Of a stretch of 64,000 nucleotides of DNA, positions 44,832-55,102 are shown piece after piece. How positions within the stretch are numbered: position 1 is the first letter of the stretch; every line of letters starts with the position of its first letter. The notes below the pieces were generated by a model. It had not been told where the DNA came from and made no database searches. It saw nothing but the letters and a program-made list of their open reading frames with translations. The stretch lies in the NCBI GenBank assembly GCA_002221725.1, contig NJFT01000091.1, positions 1 to 64,000 of the forward strand, in the 5' to 3' direction. A program made the position numbers and the translations under genes. The DNA comes from Scedosporium boydii (Eukaryota; Ascomycota; Sordariomycetes; Microascales; Microascaceae).

Positions 44832-47714
44832 TGTAGATGTACAAACAGAAACGGGGCAGAGAGAGAGGCTCAGGAGCTTTGGACAAGAGGAAACAAAATG
44901 TAAGGAGCTATATCGTCAAGGCTATTACGTAGAGCACGTGTTGGAATGTTGGAACCAGCCAGGTAAGCGAGAAAGTAAGAGTTCACAAGAAGAACTGCGG
45001 GCCCGATAATTATTTTTGCTGAAGAGCAGGAGGAGACTACTTAGAATGCTCGTCGAAGGAGTTGGGGTCCTACAGAGGGAGTGACGTGGATCGTGAAGAG
45101 AGGGTTGGGTCGAGGTGGGGGAAGTTTGAGGAAAAAGACCCAAAGACAAGACGGAGAGGAAAATAAGCTTTCACGAATGAGCTGGGCACGGGAAAATCAT
45201 ATATTGGCATCTCGATGACAGGGCAAGTGGCCCCTTACCCGCCATCTGTTGCAAGTCGAGAGCCAGGGGGAGACAGTGGCTTGGGATCGAGTTGCAGCAG
45301 GAGTGGAATCCTTCAGAGACGAGTCGCAGTCGTGTAGCTCACAGGACTCGGTACACATGGTGTCTTGTGTAGTGTACCGGGACGGGATGATCACAACCTC
45401 CGGGGTACTCGTGCCTTTCCATCTCGAGCCTATTATTAGCCGCCCTAGTATACGGGGGCTGAGGACAGACTGGATGTGTACATTCCATCAGGGACAAGAA
45501 ACAAAGGAAACAGAGCAGTATTGGTAGGAATAGAAGTCTCCCGCATGTACCACGAATTGCCTGACATTGATGGATGTGGAGGCTTCCCCTTTCGTCCTTT
45601 GTCCCCGAATTGACTTTTCTCGTGGCAGCTTACCCCTGGTTCATTGACAAAAGGAGGACCTTGCCCCTTGTCCCTTGCCCGGGATCAGCAACACTTCGCG
45701 CCTCTGGTGGCGCGACACTTTCGTCAAAGGAGTCTATAAGGAATAACTAGTTGTGAGGCTCTGGCTCCTCATGGTCCTATGATCCAAAAGGGGAAGGGAT
45801 GGAGAGAGAAGTTCTACAGAATCAGAAGGAGAAAAAAAAAAAAAGAAAGAAAACACCGGCGGCAAATAGGGCTGCCACAAGCGGGTCACTTTGCAAGGGT
45901 CCTGTTCCCGTCAGGACACATGGATTCGTCAACGGGAAATGCAAGGGGGTTCATAAATGGTGGGTCTTGGGCGTTGTGAAGGTGGCTTAGACCAGACCAA
46001 TGCGGCCCACGCTTCATGGTTGATCACGAACGAGATGTTGAAACAAGGGGGCAGTTGAAACAAATTTTCTTCCCGTTTTGTTCTCTGCTCAGATCTGAGC
46101 GCCTGCATTGCTCACTGGCTCACCAGGTCGTCGTTCAACCGACGGCAGATAATAGCCCGTCGTGTTCTAGTGCAAAGGCTACTTTAGGAGGAGGGAGGGA
46201 AAAAATAATACGAGGGGGATTTGGGTATTAATGAACTGGCTAATTGGCTGTAACCCGGAGGCGAGGCCGGGTGGAGGGGCGGGAGTGGGAGATTTGCCGT
46301 TGTGAGATTGGATGAAGATTGAGAGCAATCTTAAGAGGAAGAAGTAATTCGCTGTGTATAATGTCAGGCTCTACTTCGTAATAAGTGTGCATTCCCAGAC
46401 CTGGGCATTATTGAAGCCATCACTTGATATGATCAGTTCAGATGCTGGGGTTTATGCGATTCAGAGCACCACAAACGGCCCTGCGAACTGAAGGCTTCTT
46501 CACGATGCGATGCAAGTAAGGCCTGCTGTGCCTGCCAGCACTTGCAGAACGACAGAACACGCACTCTGTCGGCCAACCAGTGGCCTGAAATCTAGGCCTG
46601 AAATCGAGGCCAGCCGAGGTTAGTTGAAGATGTCCAGCCAGGTCGTGAAGGCGACCTGAACATGCTGACAGTGATGCGTGCATAATCTGACTTGTCAGGA
46701 TGCCAACCTAATCCAGATAAATACCTGGGTGTAGACACTCCTGAAGGATGCATTGCTGAAATACCTCTCTGCATCCATCATATCATACCGAGGTACTGTA
46801 TAAAGCAGTAAGAAATTAGCTGCTGTTCGCAACTGCATCAACTGTTGTGAGCAGCCCCATCCATTACTGGCAAGGCAGAGCGACCTCTTCGTATTGGGGC
46901 GCAGGATTCACCAATAGTGATCCAGGCAGGGGATGCATATCAACGTGGAGCCACTCGATCAGTCCAATTCCGGGGGAAATGGGAATATGGGAATATTTGC
47001 TGACGCGAGACGCCTCCTCGAATGCGATGACAATCTCGACGGGCGGGGACATCAATGTCGGTTGTTTGTGTCTACTGGTCCTGTTCCGAGGCAGGCTCCA
47101 AGGCCCCTGCATTCTATCTTGCGTCGGTACGAGGGAAGGAGATCGCAGTTGATAGACGACGAAGTACGAAGTAGGAGCAAGGAAGAAGAAGGTAGAGAAG
47201 AGCGAGCTGATGATGCGATTTTCAAAATTTCCTCATGACAAAGCCCCAATTCCTCCTTCCTCCCTCCTTCAAATTGTTTGTCTTCAATTGTTATTCATTC
47301 ATCACGCTAATACCTCAGTAATCGCATAAAGCATTTTGGTGTCTTCTGCTGGCGGCCCGTCTAGCTGACTGCCAGCTGTCTTGAGCGGCTGCCGAACCTC
47401 GAACCAAGCCATCATTCGTTCGTTTTCTTCCTGCTCAACAACATTTGTTCCCACATCTCCTTCAGACCAGAGCGAGTTATACGAGTTATAGATGCGGTTG
47501 AAGAGCCAACGTTCTCGAATGAGCGGGCTGCAGGTTACAGTATAGTATTTGCTAATACACTGATTGAACAATTGGACTAATGTTTGATTTTCTCGAGATT
47601 ACTGTTTAATTAATCCTATCACATTCCTCCATTGTCGCAGAAAGGGAATGCATACTTCGTACTTCCCGTGACTTCGTATACCAACTTGCCTCACCCATCT
47701 ACTTAAAACCCAAA
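44832..47714. other. 2.9-kb gene-poor stretch
   Basis: Contains the promoter of the bestrophin-like gene on the left. The rest shows only short unrelated frames, two copies of TACGAAGTA/TACTTCGTA near 46372 and 47165 (a third at 47653), and a local AGGCCTGAAATC duplication near 46590. No gene supported. Confidence 0.4.
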
Positions 47715-48871
47715 TCAACGCCGACTACCCTCCATCTCATGTACGCCTGAACTTTGCAGCTCCTGGGTCCCGGTCGGGCCATGCGATGGGTAAGTGCTAC
47801 CTGGCGCATGAGTAGAATACGGTGGGGCGGGAGACGGCTGTGGTTGAAAATGCGGAGCCTGGGGTGCCAAGTTTGCATATGTCTTCTCGGGCCCAGCAGC
47901 GGCGGCGGCTACCGGCGCAGGGCCTGGATGCCCTGAAGCTGCAAGTCGTCGACGACGCCTGAGATAGAGGAGAGCGGCAACGACGCAGACTATCACTACA
48001 GCGGCAACAACGATTCCCACGATCGCCCCGGTGGAGAGACCTTTCTTAGATGACGATGAGGACCCTTTCCTTGACCTTGAGCTGGAGCCTGAAGAGTTGT
48101 CTTGCGATTCTTCTACATCGCCGTCGGAATCTGCATCCTGCGTAGGACTACTGGTGCTGCTTCGTCTAGTAGAAGTAGCACCTGAAGTCGCTGTCAGGAT
48201 TGGTTTTCGCGTTAGTGATCGCTCAATATTATTCCGGGTTCCAAATATTTTGGGCGGCGTTATTGGGAAATCTACGGATTGGAACAGCTTGAAAGAAGCC
48301 AGTTCAACTCACCAGAAGTGCCGGAACCATTCACCCCAAACTGTTTCCCTGCCGGGAAGTCAACTGTCGCCGAGTAAACGTTCATCCGACCCGCGCCGCC
48401 GCAGATTACGTCCTTCGCCCCCCAACAGGTCCTGGTGCATGCGTCATCGGTGGCCGAATTTGCAAAGGGTTCTATGGAATTGCCGCAATAGCAGTGGTAG
48501 CCGTTCTCGACACCGAACATGTTGCATTTCTGGAGGGAGCAAATGTTTCGGCACAGCTCGGGGGTCATTCCGTTGTCGAAAGCGTAAGTCGAGGAGAGGA
48601 TATGATTGCTTCCATCCTCCCAGCAGCCCAAGTGCGTGTAACTATCGATATCTTTGATCTCGGCCCGTTTTAGGAGTTGGAGTCTGCGTGGTTCTTCAAA
48701 GGTTGTCGTCGAAGCCTTGTCGGCAGCTTGGATCGGGCTTGGTGCGTCGGTAGGGAGCGAAACGGCAGGTTGGGCCCTTGCCATGAGATGAGCTGTTGAT
48801 ACTGATACATGGGCGAGAAGACAGACTAGCCCTCCCCAGAGTCTCATTCGGTTACTTCGAGAGGAGTGCAT
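47715..48871 (-). CDS. WSC-domain single-pass membrane protein
   Basis: Exons 48871..48313 and 48190..47715 (donor GTGAGT, branch CACTAACG, acceptor GACAG) give 344 residues. A signal peptide lies in the first ~27 residues; M-R-L-W-G-G at 48847 is an alternative start. The WSC domain (about 75-165) has Y-T-H-L-G-C-W-E-D, C-R-N-I-C, Y-H-C-Y-C-G-N and a C-x-x-x-C pair. Then a Ser-rich stalk, one transmembrane helix (G-A-I-V-G-I-V-V-A-A-V-V-I-V-C-V-V-A) with R-R-R-R-R on the inner side, and a Pro-rich cytoplasmic tail. This is the layout of Wsc-type cell-wall stress sensors. Whether it signals to the wall-integrity pathway is inference. Confidence 0.9.
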
Positions 48872-50621
48872 GGTGGAAGTCAAGGCCCCGGCCTGTTTAG
48901 GTCTGACAAGTAGACCTCTGTGGAGAGGATTGGGTGGAAGACTCAATGGATGGTGAAAGAGTAAAAGAGCAGAGATGGAGAGGTCCTACGAGATGGGCAA
49001 AGACCCTTGACTTTCTATCTGCCACCTCTTCCCACCTGACTTCTCCTGGATGCATGAACTACATTGTAAGATGAAATCGTCTTTAGTTATCTAAAGCCAG
49101 CCCCGAATCGCTTGCGTTGATCAAGCATGGCAATGTCATTGAGAAGATAATAGTGGCTGAACCAGTTAAGGTTGTCAAGCTGGGATCCTTTAGTGGCTCT
49201 CTTAAGCCAATCAGGGCTTCCAAGGATGAAGAAGTCATTCCCGGTAGCTAGAAGGCCCCTGTTTGAGGTAACATTGAAGTGAAGCCTCGCGATCTTATCT
49301 GTGTATTGACCAGCAGCTAATTTTCAGCTCGGGCTCCGAGCCCAAATCGGTTGAAGCTTGATGTGAAGCAGACAAGTAGACAAGCAGACAATGGCAGGAG
49401 TGGCGGGAATATTCCGCTTTTGGGGGGTTCTATCAAGAGACGCACCATAATAAATCTCAGAAACAACTCATTTTTCATCATTGTACCGAAGCAATACAGA
49501 TAAGAGGTCTCAAATATCAAGCTATGAGCCGTGTGCCAAGCCTCACCGCCACAAGCCCGTTGAAAACATGTCCCATCCTCTCCCCCAACCCAAAGGAAAC
49601 CCACCAGGGTCTAGAATTTTCTGCAAACAACGCGATAAGAGTTAAAATGTGATCGTTAGAGTGTGAAATCAGATGCCTTGTCGCAGCTTGCCAGAAACGC
49701 AGAATTCCGTGTCAAACCTTGACTCTCCGCCCGAAATGGCATGCAGAACGGCATCAAGATAGGGAGGGAAGCTCGCTATTTGGAGAATATCCTGTCTACC
49801 TGTGTATTTAGACAGTAGACCCCTGGTTTCTACATTTCCTATCAAGGTTTGTTAGGAAGTGCTATGCATACGTCTGATTACCGCCACCGAGACATCAACT
49901 AAAATAACGTCTGGTTTGGCAGCAGAGGTATGAACAATAATAACAGTACCCAGCAGCGCGCTGGCTTTTCTAATCGCGCCGGGTGTGGTTCACTTCGTTA
50001 TTGGCTCTCGCTGAGTCCATTAAACTCTAGATGGCGGAATTCTCAACAATCGAAAAATCTCCTATTTTCGAGAGGTCCGGGACATCGAGTTGATCGTCGA
50101 ATTTTCCCGTCGCCATTCCCGTGAGGTACGAAGTACCGGACCGGGGTTTTCTGTTGGACACCAGAAACGTTTGGTGGATAGCGGCTAGCCTACCAAACCC
50201 GAGCACAAAGCAGATCGCTCGGACGTTGGTGCTGATGAAACGGTGCCTGAGCTTTGTCTTGGCACGATGGGAAAAGGCCACTCGCCAGGCTCCCCGTCAT
50301 CTTTTCTCTCACCCCCAATTGACATCGAGACTGGCCATGCTTTATTTCTTCCCCATCTGACAGGCGAGGTAGCGTCCCGACAAGTCATAACTGAGGCCAT
50401 CTCAGTACCTCTCAGCACATTAGAACTCACTGTCACAACCGTCAGAGCATAGCCGGCCGATGGCCTGAGCGTTACACTGTAACATCACCTTTTCTGATTC
50501 TAGCTCAGATTATCCCCGACCCCCGTTCTCACCGCCCTGTAGTACAACCTCAAACGCGCACGAAGTAGCATTCGAACCGACGGCGGCGTGTTCGGCCCAG
50601 CTCTGTTTTTTCGCCGACAAG
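48872..50621. other. Intergenic region
   Basis: Promoter of the WSC gene on the left and of the PLD-like gene on the right. Frames between them have no support. One TACGAAGTA at 50127. Confidence 0.4.
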
Positions 50622-52163
50622 ATGAGTGGAGTACCCGGCCCGTCCACCTCCACGATCCCGCAGTCCCTCCTCGGGCCGTGGAAGGACGCTCTCGAGTCGC
50701 ACGGCGCGAAACACCTCGGCGACTTTCCGAACTACCACGTCCGCGATCCCGAATGCCTCGTCACATCCGCGAGCCCACGCTCCATCCGCGCCGGGTCCGG
50801 CCTCAGCATCTTTACCGACGCGCTCCTGCCGGCCATATCGACGGCGCGCCATGAGGTTATCCTCGTCACCTGCTTCTGGGCGGAGTCAGCGACTCTTGTT
50901 GCGCTGAAGCAGACTCTCGAGGCTTTGGCTGAGCAGAGGAGGATATCCCAAAGTTACCGGGATGCTCCGGACGGCGACGATAATGATAACGAACCTCTTC
51001 CCATTTTGAGGATACGGATATGCTTCTCGTCGCGGTCGCTCTTGCAGAAGCTCTTCCATGCGCCGAGTCGCAAGGGTCACACATATCCTCCGCGGACGTG
51101 GCCTTCGCTGGGTTTACCGAGCGAAAAGATTCTCAGGGAGGCCGGCATCGAGATGACCGTGAAGAGCCTCTTCTTCTTGCCCTTTAGTGTCATGCACCCC
51201 AAGTTTCTCATCGTGGATAGATCGCGTGCCTTCATGCCCAGTTGCAATGTCAGTTGGGAGACATGGTTTGAGACATGCGTTGAATTCGAGGGACCGGCAG
51301 TGTCTGCCTTGCTCGAATTCTACAATCACGTCTGGGAGTACGGGAACGAACAAGCTATCGTAGATGCTGCAAAGCGTCCTCTTTCGCCTTTCACTCTAGC
51401 CGCCGGCAGGCTCAACGGCGAACAGCTACAGCTTCCCAAAGCTCCGAGTGGTAGTCTACAGTTTCGCGGGAACCCATCGAGGACCCTCTTCCGCTTTCCC
51501 CCAAAGACGACTTATCCTACCATACTCCTCCCATCCTCACACCACATGAATCCTCGCTTCCGTCCTTTTCCCTTCCTAAAATACGCCCCGCCTCCGACAA
51601 CTCCTCTCAACGCCGCTGTTCTCACCCTCTTCGACACAGCCCGCTCTCATATCGAGATTACAACCCCCAACCTAACCTGCGCCCCCGTCGTCTCCCACCT
51701 CCTATCCGCTCTCTCGCGCGGCGTTGACGTCACCATCCGCACGAGCAAGAACATGATGCTCATCGAGCAGCTGCTCACCGCGGGAACCACGACCTCACTC
51801 TGCCTCAAATCCTTCATCAAACGGTACCGGAAGCTCCAGGCCGCCCATGTAGTCGCCACCGCATCCGAACCCGATCTCGAGACGGGCGGGCACCCGACCC
51901 CACCTGGCGCGTTGAAGATCTTTTACTACAAGTCTGATCCGGATGCCATCGCAGCTCGCGATGAGAATGAGCCCGCTGTGTCGCATGTCAAGATGGTGCG
52001 CGTCGACGGCGAGTTTGTCGTGCTTGGCTCAGGGAACATGGATCGCGCAAGTTGGTACACGAGCCAGGAGTTGGGCATTCTCTTCTATGCTCCGGGTATG
52101 GACAGCAGTGTTTGGGACGAGCCGTTGAAAACACGGCTTGAAGTGGTCTTCCCTGTTGGCTGA
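50622..52163 (+). CDS. Phospholipase D-superfamily protein (two HKD-type motifs)
   Basis: Single exon, 513 residues. The first catalytic motif is M-H-P-K-F-L-I-V-D-R-S-R-A-F with S-C-N-V-S-W-E-T-W after it. The second is S-H-V-K-M-V-R-V-D-G-E-F-V-V-L-G-S-G-N-M-D-R-A-S-W. Both keep H-x-K-x4-D and the G-S/S-x-N elements of the PLD fold. There is no signal peptide and no PX/PH domain, so it belongs with the small PLDc_2-type proteins, not with the large yeast Spo14 class. Substrate (phosphatidyl, cardiolipin-like or nucleic acid phosphodiester) cannot be read from sequence. It lies 205 bp upstream of the ThuA-like gene on the same strand. Confidence 0.9.
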   Translation: MSGVPGPSTSTIPQSLLGPWKDALESHGAKHLGDFPNYHVRDPECLVTSASPRSIRAGSGLSIFTDALLPAISTARHEVILVTCFWAESATLVALKQTLEALAEQRRISQSYRDAPDGDDNDNEPLPILRIRICFSSRSLLQKLFHAPSRKGHTYPPRTWPSLGLPSEKILREAGIEMTVKSLFFLPFSVMHPKFLIVDRSRAFMPSCNVSWETWFETCVEFEGPAVSALLEFYNHVWEYGNEQAIVDAAKRPLSPFTLAAGRLNGEQLQLPKAPSGSLQFRGNPSRTLFRFPPKTTYPTILLPSSHHMNPRFRPFPFLKYAPPPTTPLNAAVLTLFDTARSHIEITTPNLTCAPVVSHLLSALSRGVDVTIRTSKNMMLIEQLLTAGTTTSLCLKSFIKRYRKLQAAHVVATASEPDLETGGHPTPPGALKIFYYKSDPDAIAARDENEPAVSHVKMVRVDGEFVVLGSGNMDRASWYTSQELGILFYAPGMDSSVWDEPLKTRLEVVFPVG

Positions 52164-52368
52164 GATACAGTATACTAAGGTATACACACTGTTATGGATC
52201 GGGATCATTCTGCCGTCTGCCTCTTGTGGACGGACGATGTTTCATCCCACGACATGACAGTCGCACAAGTTCACTTCTCTTATTACCCCGCCCAAGGCCA
52301 TGCTCACTGGATTATCCATATCCTCCCCTCATTCTATTTGACTCCAAAATTGACACGGAGCATCTGCC

Positions 52369-53112
52369 ATGACCCAAGAAACTCCAGCCGAGCCTTTCCA
52401 AGTGCTCGTCTTTACCAAGACGGCGGACTACCGACACGCCTCGATCCCCGCCGGCCATGCCGCCTTTGCGCGGCTCGCAGGGCAGTCCAATGGCACCTTC
52501 TCCATCGTCTCGACCGAGGACGCCGAATCCTATTTCATGCCCGACTGCCTCTCCCGCTTCGCCACTATCGTCTTTCTCCAAAACTCCGGCGAGATCCTCA
52601 CACCAGCGCAGATGGATACCTTGAAAGGATACATCGCAAATGGTGGGGGTTTCGTAGGTGTCCATTGCGCCTCGGCCTCCATGTATTCGGACCCGTGGTA
52701 TGAGAGGCTTGTTGGCGCGTGGTTCGATTTCCATCCCGAGCCGCAGAATGGACTGTTGAAGGTTGAGAATGGCGGCCATTATCTCGCCGCGCCTTGGGTC
52801 ACCGCATCCGGTGAAGACAGCAATGCGCTTCCTTGGTTCGATGAGTGGTATAATTACAAATCTAACCCGCTTGATCCCAAGGCTGCTTCTAATGCCGATG
52901 CGCCACCGCTTACGGTGTTATTGAGGGTGGATGATCAGTCATATGAGGGGAGCGCGATGGGTTCGGGACATCCCATTGCGTGGTGTAGGGAGCTGGGGCG
53001 GGCGCGGACGTTTTATACTGCGATTGGGCATTTTGATGAGGCGTATGTGGAGGAGAGGTTTGTGGAGCAGTTGAGGAGAGCGGTTCTGTGGACTGCTAAG
53101 AGGGAGAAATAG
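52369..53112 (+). CDS. ThuA-like domain protein (class I glutamine amidotransferase-like fold)
   Basis: Single exon, 247 residues. F-Q-V-L-V-F-T-K-T-A-D-Y-R-H-A-S-I opens the fold, followed by G-G-G-F-V-G-V-H-C-A-S-A-S, the acidic W-F-D-F-H-P, and G-S-G-H-P-I-A-W-C-R-E-L-G-R-A-R-T-F-Y-T-A-I-G-H near the end. This matches the ThuA family (trehalose-utilisation-like; role in sugar metabolism in some bacteria, largely unknown in fungi). The Cys sits in H-C-A where the family often has H-x-A, with no clear catalytic triad. No signal peptide. Confidence 0.88.
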   Translation: MTQETPAEPFQVLVFTKTADYRHASIPAGHAAFARLAGQSNGTFSIVSTEDAESYFMPDCLSRFATIVFLQNSGEILTPAQMDTLKGYIANGGGFVGVHCASASMYSDPWYERLVGAWFDFHPEPQNGLLKVENGGHYLAAPWVTASGEDSNALPWFDEWYNYKSNPLDPKAASNADAPPLTVLLRVDDQSYEGSAMGSGHPIAWCRELGRARTFYTAIGHFDEAYVEERFVEQLRRAVLWTAKREK

Positions 53113-53425
53113 GCTTCTTGGTGGATGGGATATCCAGCTTGAGGAATTGCCATTACAGACACAGCCATAATACTGATACACTTGGATACTAAGATAATAA
53201 TATGATAATATTCCGAATTAAAAAGGACTGGCGTAGAGACCTAGAATAAACAAGAAAAAGTGGTATCGACGAGATCATCAACAAAACAGCTCCGCCCCTT
53301 TCCCTTCTCCCCGGAAAACACAATCTAGATTCATAGCTCTAGCATGCCGCCCTCACATCATCATATTTTACCGAAAACCACCCAGAGTTTCACAATATAC
53401 ATCCGTTTTCAGACCCCCATCTCCC

Positions 53426-55102
53426 TCAAACAATCTTCTCGGTAGAAGCATGCGAAGTCGTGTTCCCGCTAAGCGCATCCCCAGGATTCCTCCTAAGCTC
53501 AACATAATCGTAAGCGAACTCGCCAAGCTGGCAGTCGTCGAGACCCAGCTCCTCCTCGTCGACCTTGACACGGAGAGAGAGGCCGGGGACGAGGTTCATG
53601 AGGAAGAGGATGATGCAGGTGACGACGAAGGACCAGGCGAAACCGGCGGTGGTGCCGGCGAGTTGGTAGCCGAGCTGGATGAAGTGGCGGTTGATCCAGC
53701 CGCCGTCGATGGGGTCGCTGCCGTCGAGGTTGGCAATGTAGGGGCTGTTCATGTTGTTAGAGACTTTTTCGGTTTCGGGATTCGAAGAGAGGGGAGAAAC
53801 TTACGCAGCAAAGATACCGGTTAGGAGGTTGCCGACGATACCGCCAATACCATGGACGGCAAACACATCCAGCGCCTCATCAACCCCAATAAGGAACTTG
53901 AGCTTCGTAGCCAAGTTACAAAAGATGCCACCGCAGAGCCCAATGACAAACGCACCCCAAGGCGTAACGAAACCAGCGGCGGGCGTAATAGCAACAAGCC
54001 CCGAGATAGCACCAGAGCAAAAACCAATGGTACTCCACTTGCCCTCAAGTCTGAAGTCAAGCAGTGTCCAAGCAATGGCACCAATGCAAGCGGCAAGGTT
54101 CGTAACATAGCAAGCCATAACGGCGCGAATGTTCGACGCGAGGGCCGAACCGCCGTTGAAGCCGAACCAGCCAACCCATAGGAACACGGTGCCGAGGACG
54201 ACGTGGGTGACGTTATGGGGGCGGTAGGGCAGGCCGCGGACTTTATCGTAGCCGTTGCGGCGGCCGAGCATAAGGGCGTAGGCGAGGGCGGCGACACCGG
54301 AGGAGATGTGCACGGGAGTTCCTCCGGCGAAGTCGAGGGAGCCGAGCTGGAAGAGCCAGCCGTTGCCGTTCCAGGACCAGTAGGCGATGGGGTCGTAGAC
54401 CACGGTGCTCCAGATGAAGATGAAGACCATGGCGGGGAGGACGCGGCCGCGGTCGGCGATGGCGCCCATGGCAAGAGCGGGACTGTGGAGAAAAATCATT
54501 AGCCAAATGTATTAGTTCAATTGATACTTTTCGGTGGCGTTTGAATGGTGAGGTTATTTGGGAGAAGGTTATACGCACGTAATAGAGGCGAACATGCCCT
54601 GGTACAAGCAAAAGAGGATATCGGGAAGCGCAGAACTGCCGACCGAAGGATGCGCCACGACATTCTTGAGACCAAAGTTGGACAGGTCGCCGAGGAATTT
54701 GGAGCCGGTGTGCGAGAAGGTGAGGGAGTAGCCCCAGAAGAACCATTGGAAGCCGATGATGGCCACGCTCATCATGCACATGAAGATGAGGGAGAGGGCG
54801 GACTTGCGGCGGGCGAGGCCGGCGTAGAAGAAGCCGACGCCGGGGATCATGAGGAGGACGAGGGCGGAGCAGACTGTGATCCAGGCTAGGTTTCCGGGCT
54901 ATTCAGGGGAGCATGTTCGTGTTAGTACATTTTTTTTTTTTTGTTGTTGGTTGTGGGCCACCGAAACTCTCTTTTCGTTTCTCTCTCTTGCGAGATGAGC
55001 CTATACAGAAAGACTTACATCGTAGAAGAGGTTCATGTCATAGACACCGGCCGAGCGGCCGGAGTCAAAGACACCCTCCGTCCCGTTAAATTCGAGCACC
55101 AT
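53426..55102 (-). CDS. Ammonium transporter (Mep/Amt family)
   Basis: Exons 55102..55019, 54898..54579, 54482..53805 and 53744..53426 give 466 residues. The ATG at 55102 lies in an ideal context (GCCACCATGG) with an in-frame stop upstream. Family motifs include G-N-L-A-W-I near the start of helix 1, I-P-G-V-G-F-F-Y-A-G-L-A-R-R-K-S, D-F-A-G-G-T-P-V-H-I-S-S-G-V-A-A-L-A-Y-A-L with the first pore His, G-F-N-G-G-S-A-L and F-A-V-H-G-I-G-G-I-V-G-N with the second pore His. The C-terminal cytoplasmic tail has L-G-L-D-D-C-Q-L-G-E-F-A-Y-D-Y, typical of fungal Mep/MeaA proteins. It moves ammonium across the plasma membrane and is usually under nitrogen control; GATA sites were not surveyed. Confidence 0.96.

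Noticed and set aside
53821..54474. 217-codon Ser/Pro-rich minus frame
   Set aside because: Overlaps the ammonium transporter in another frame; low-complexity composition typical of a frame-shifted GC-rich gene.
42967..55102. A metabolic gene cluster
   Set aside because: Bestrophin-like, WSC, PLD-like, ThuA-like and ammonium-transporter genes share no pathway and no backbone synthase is present.
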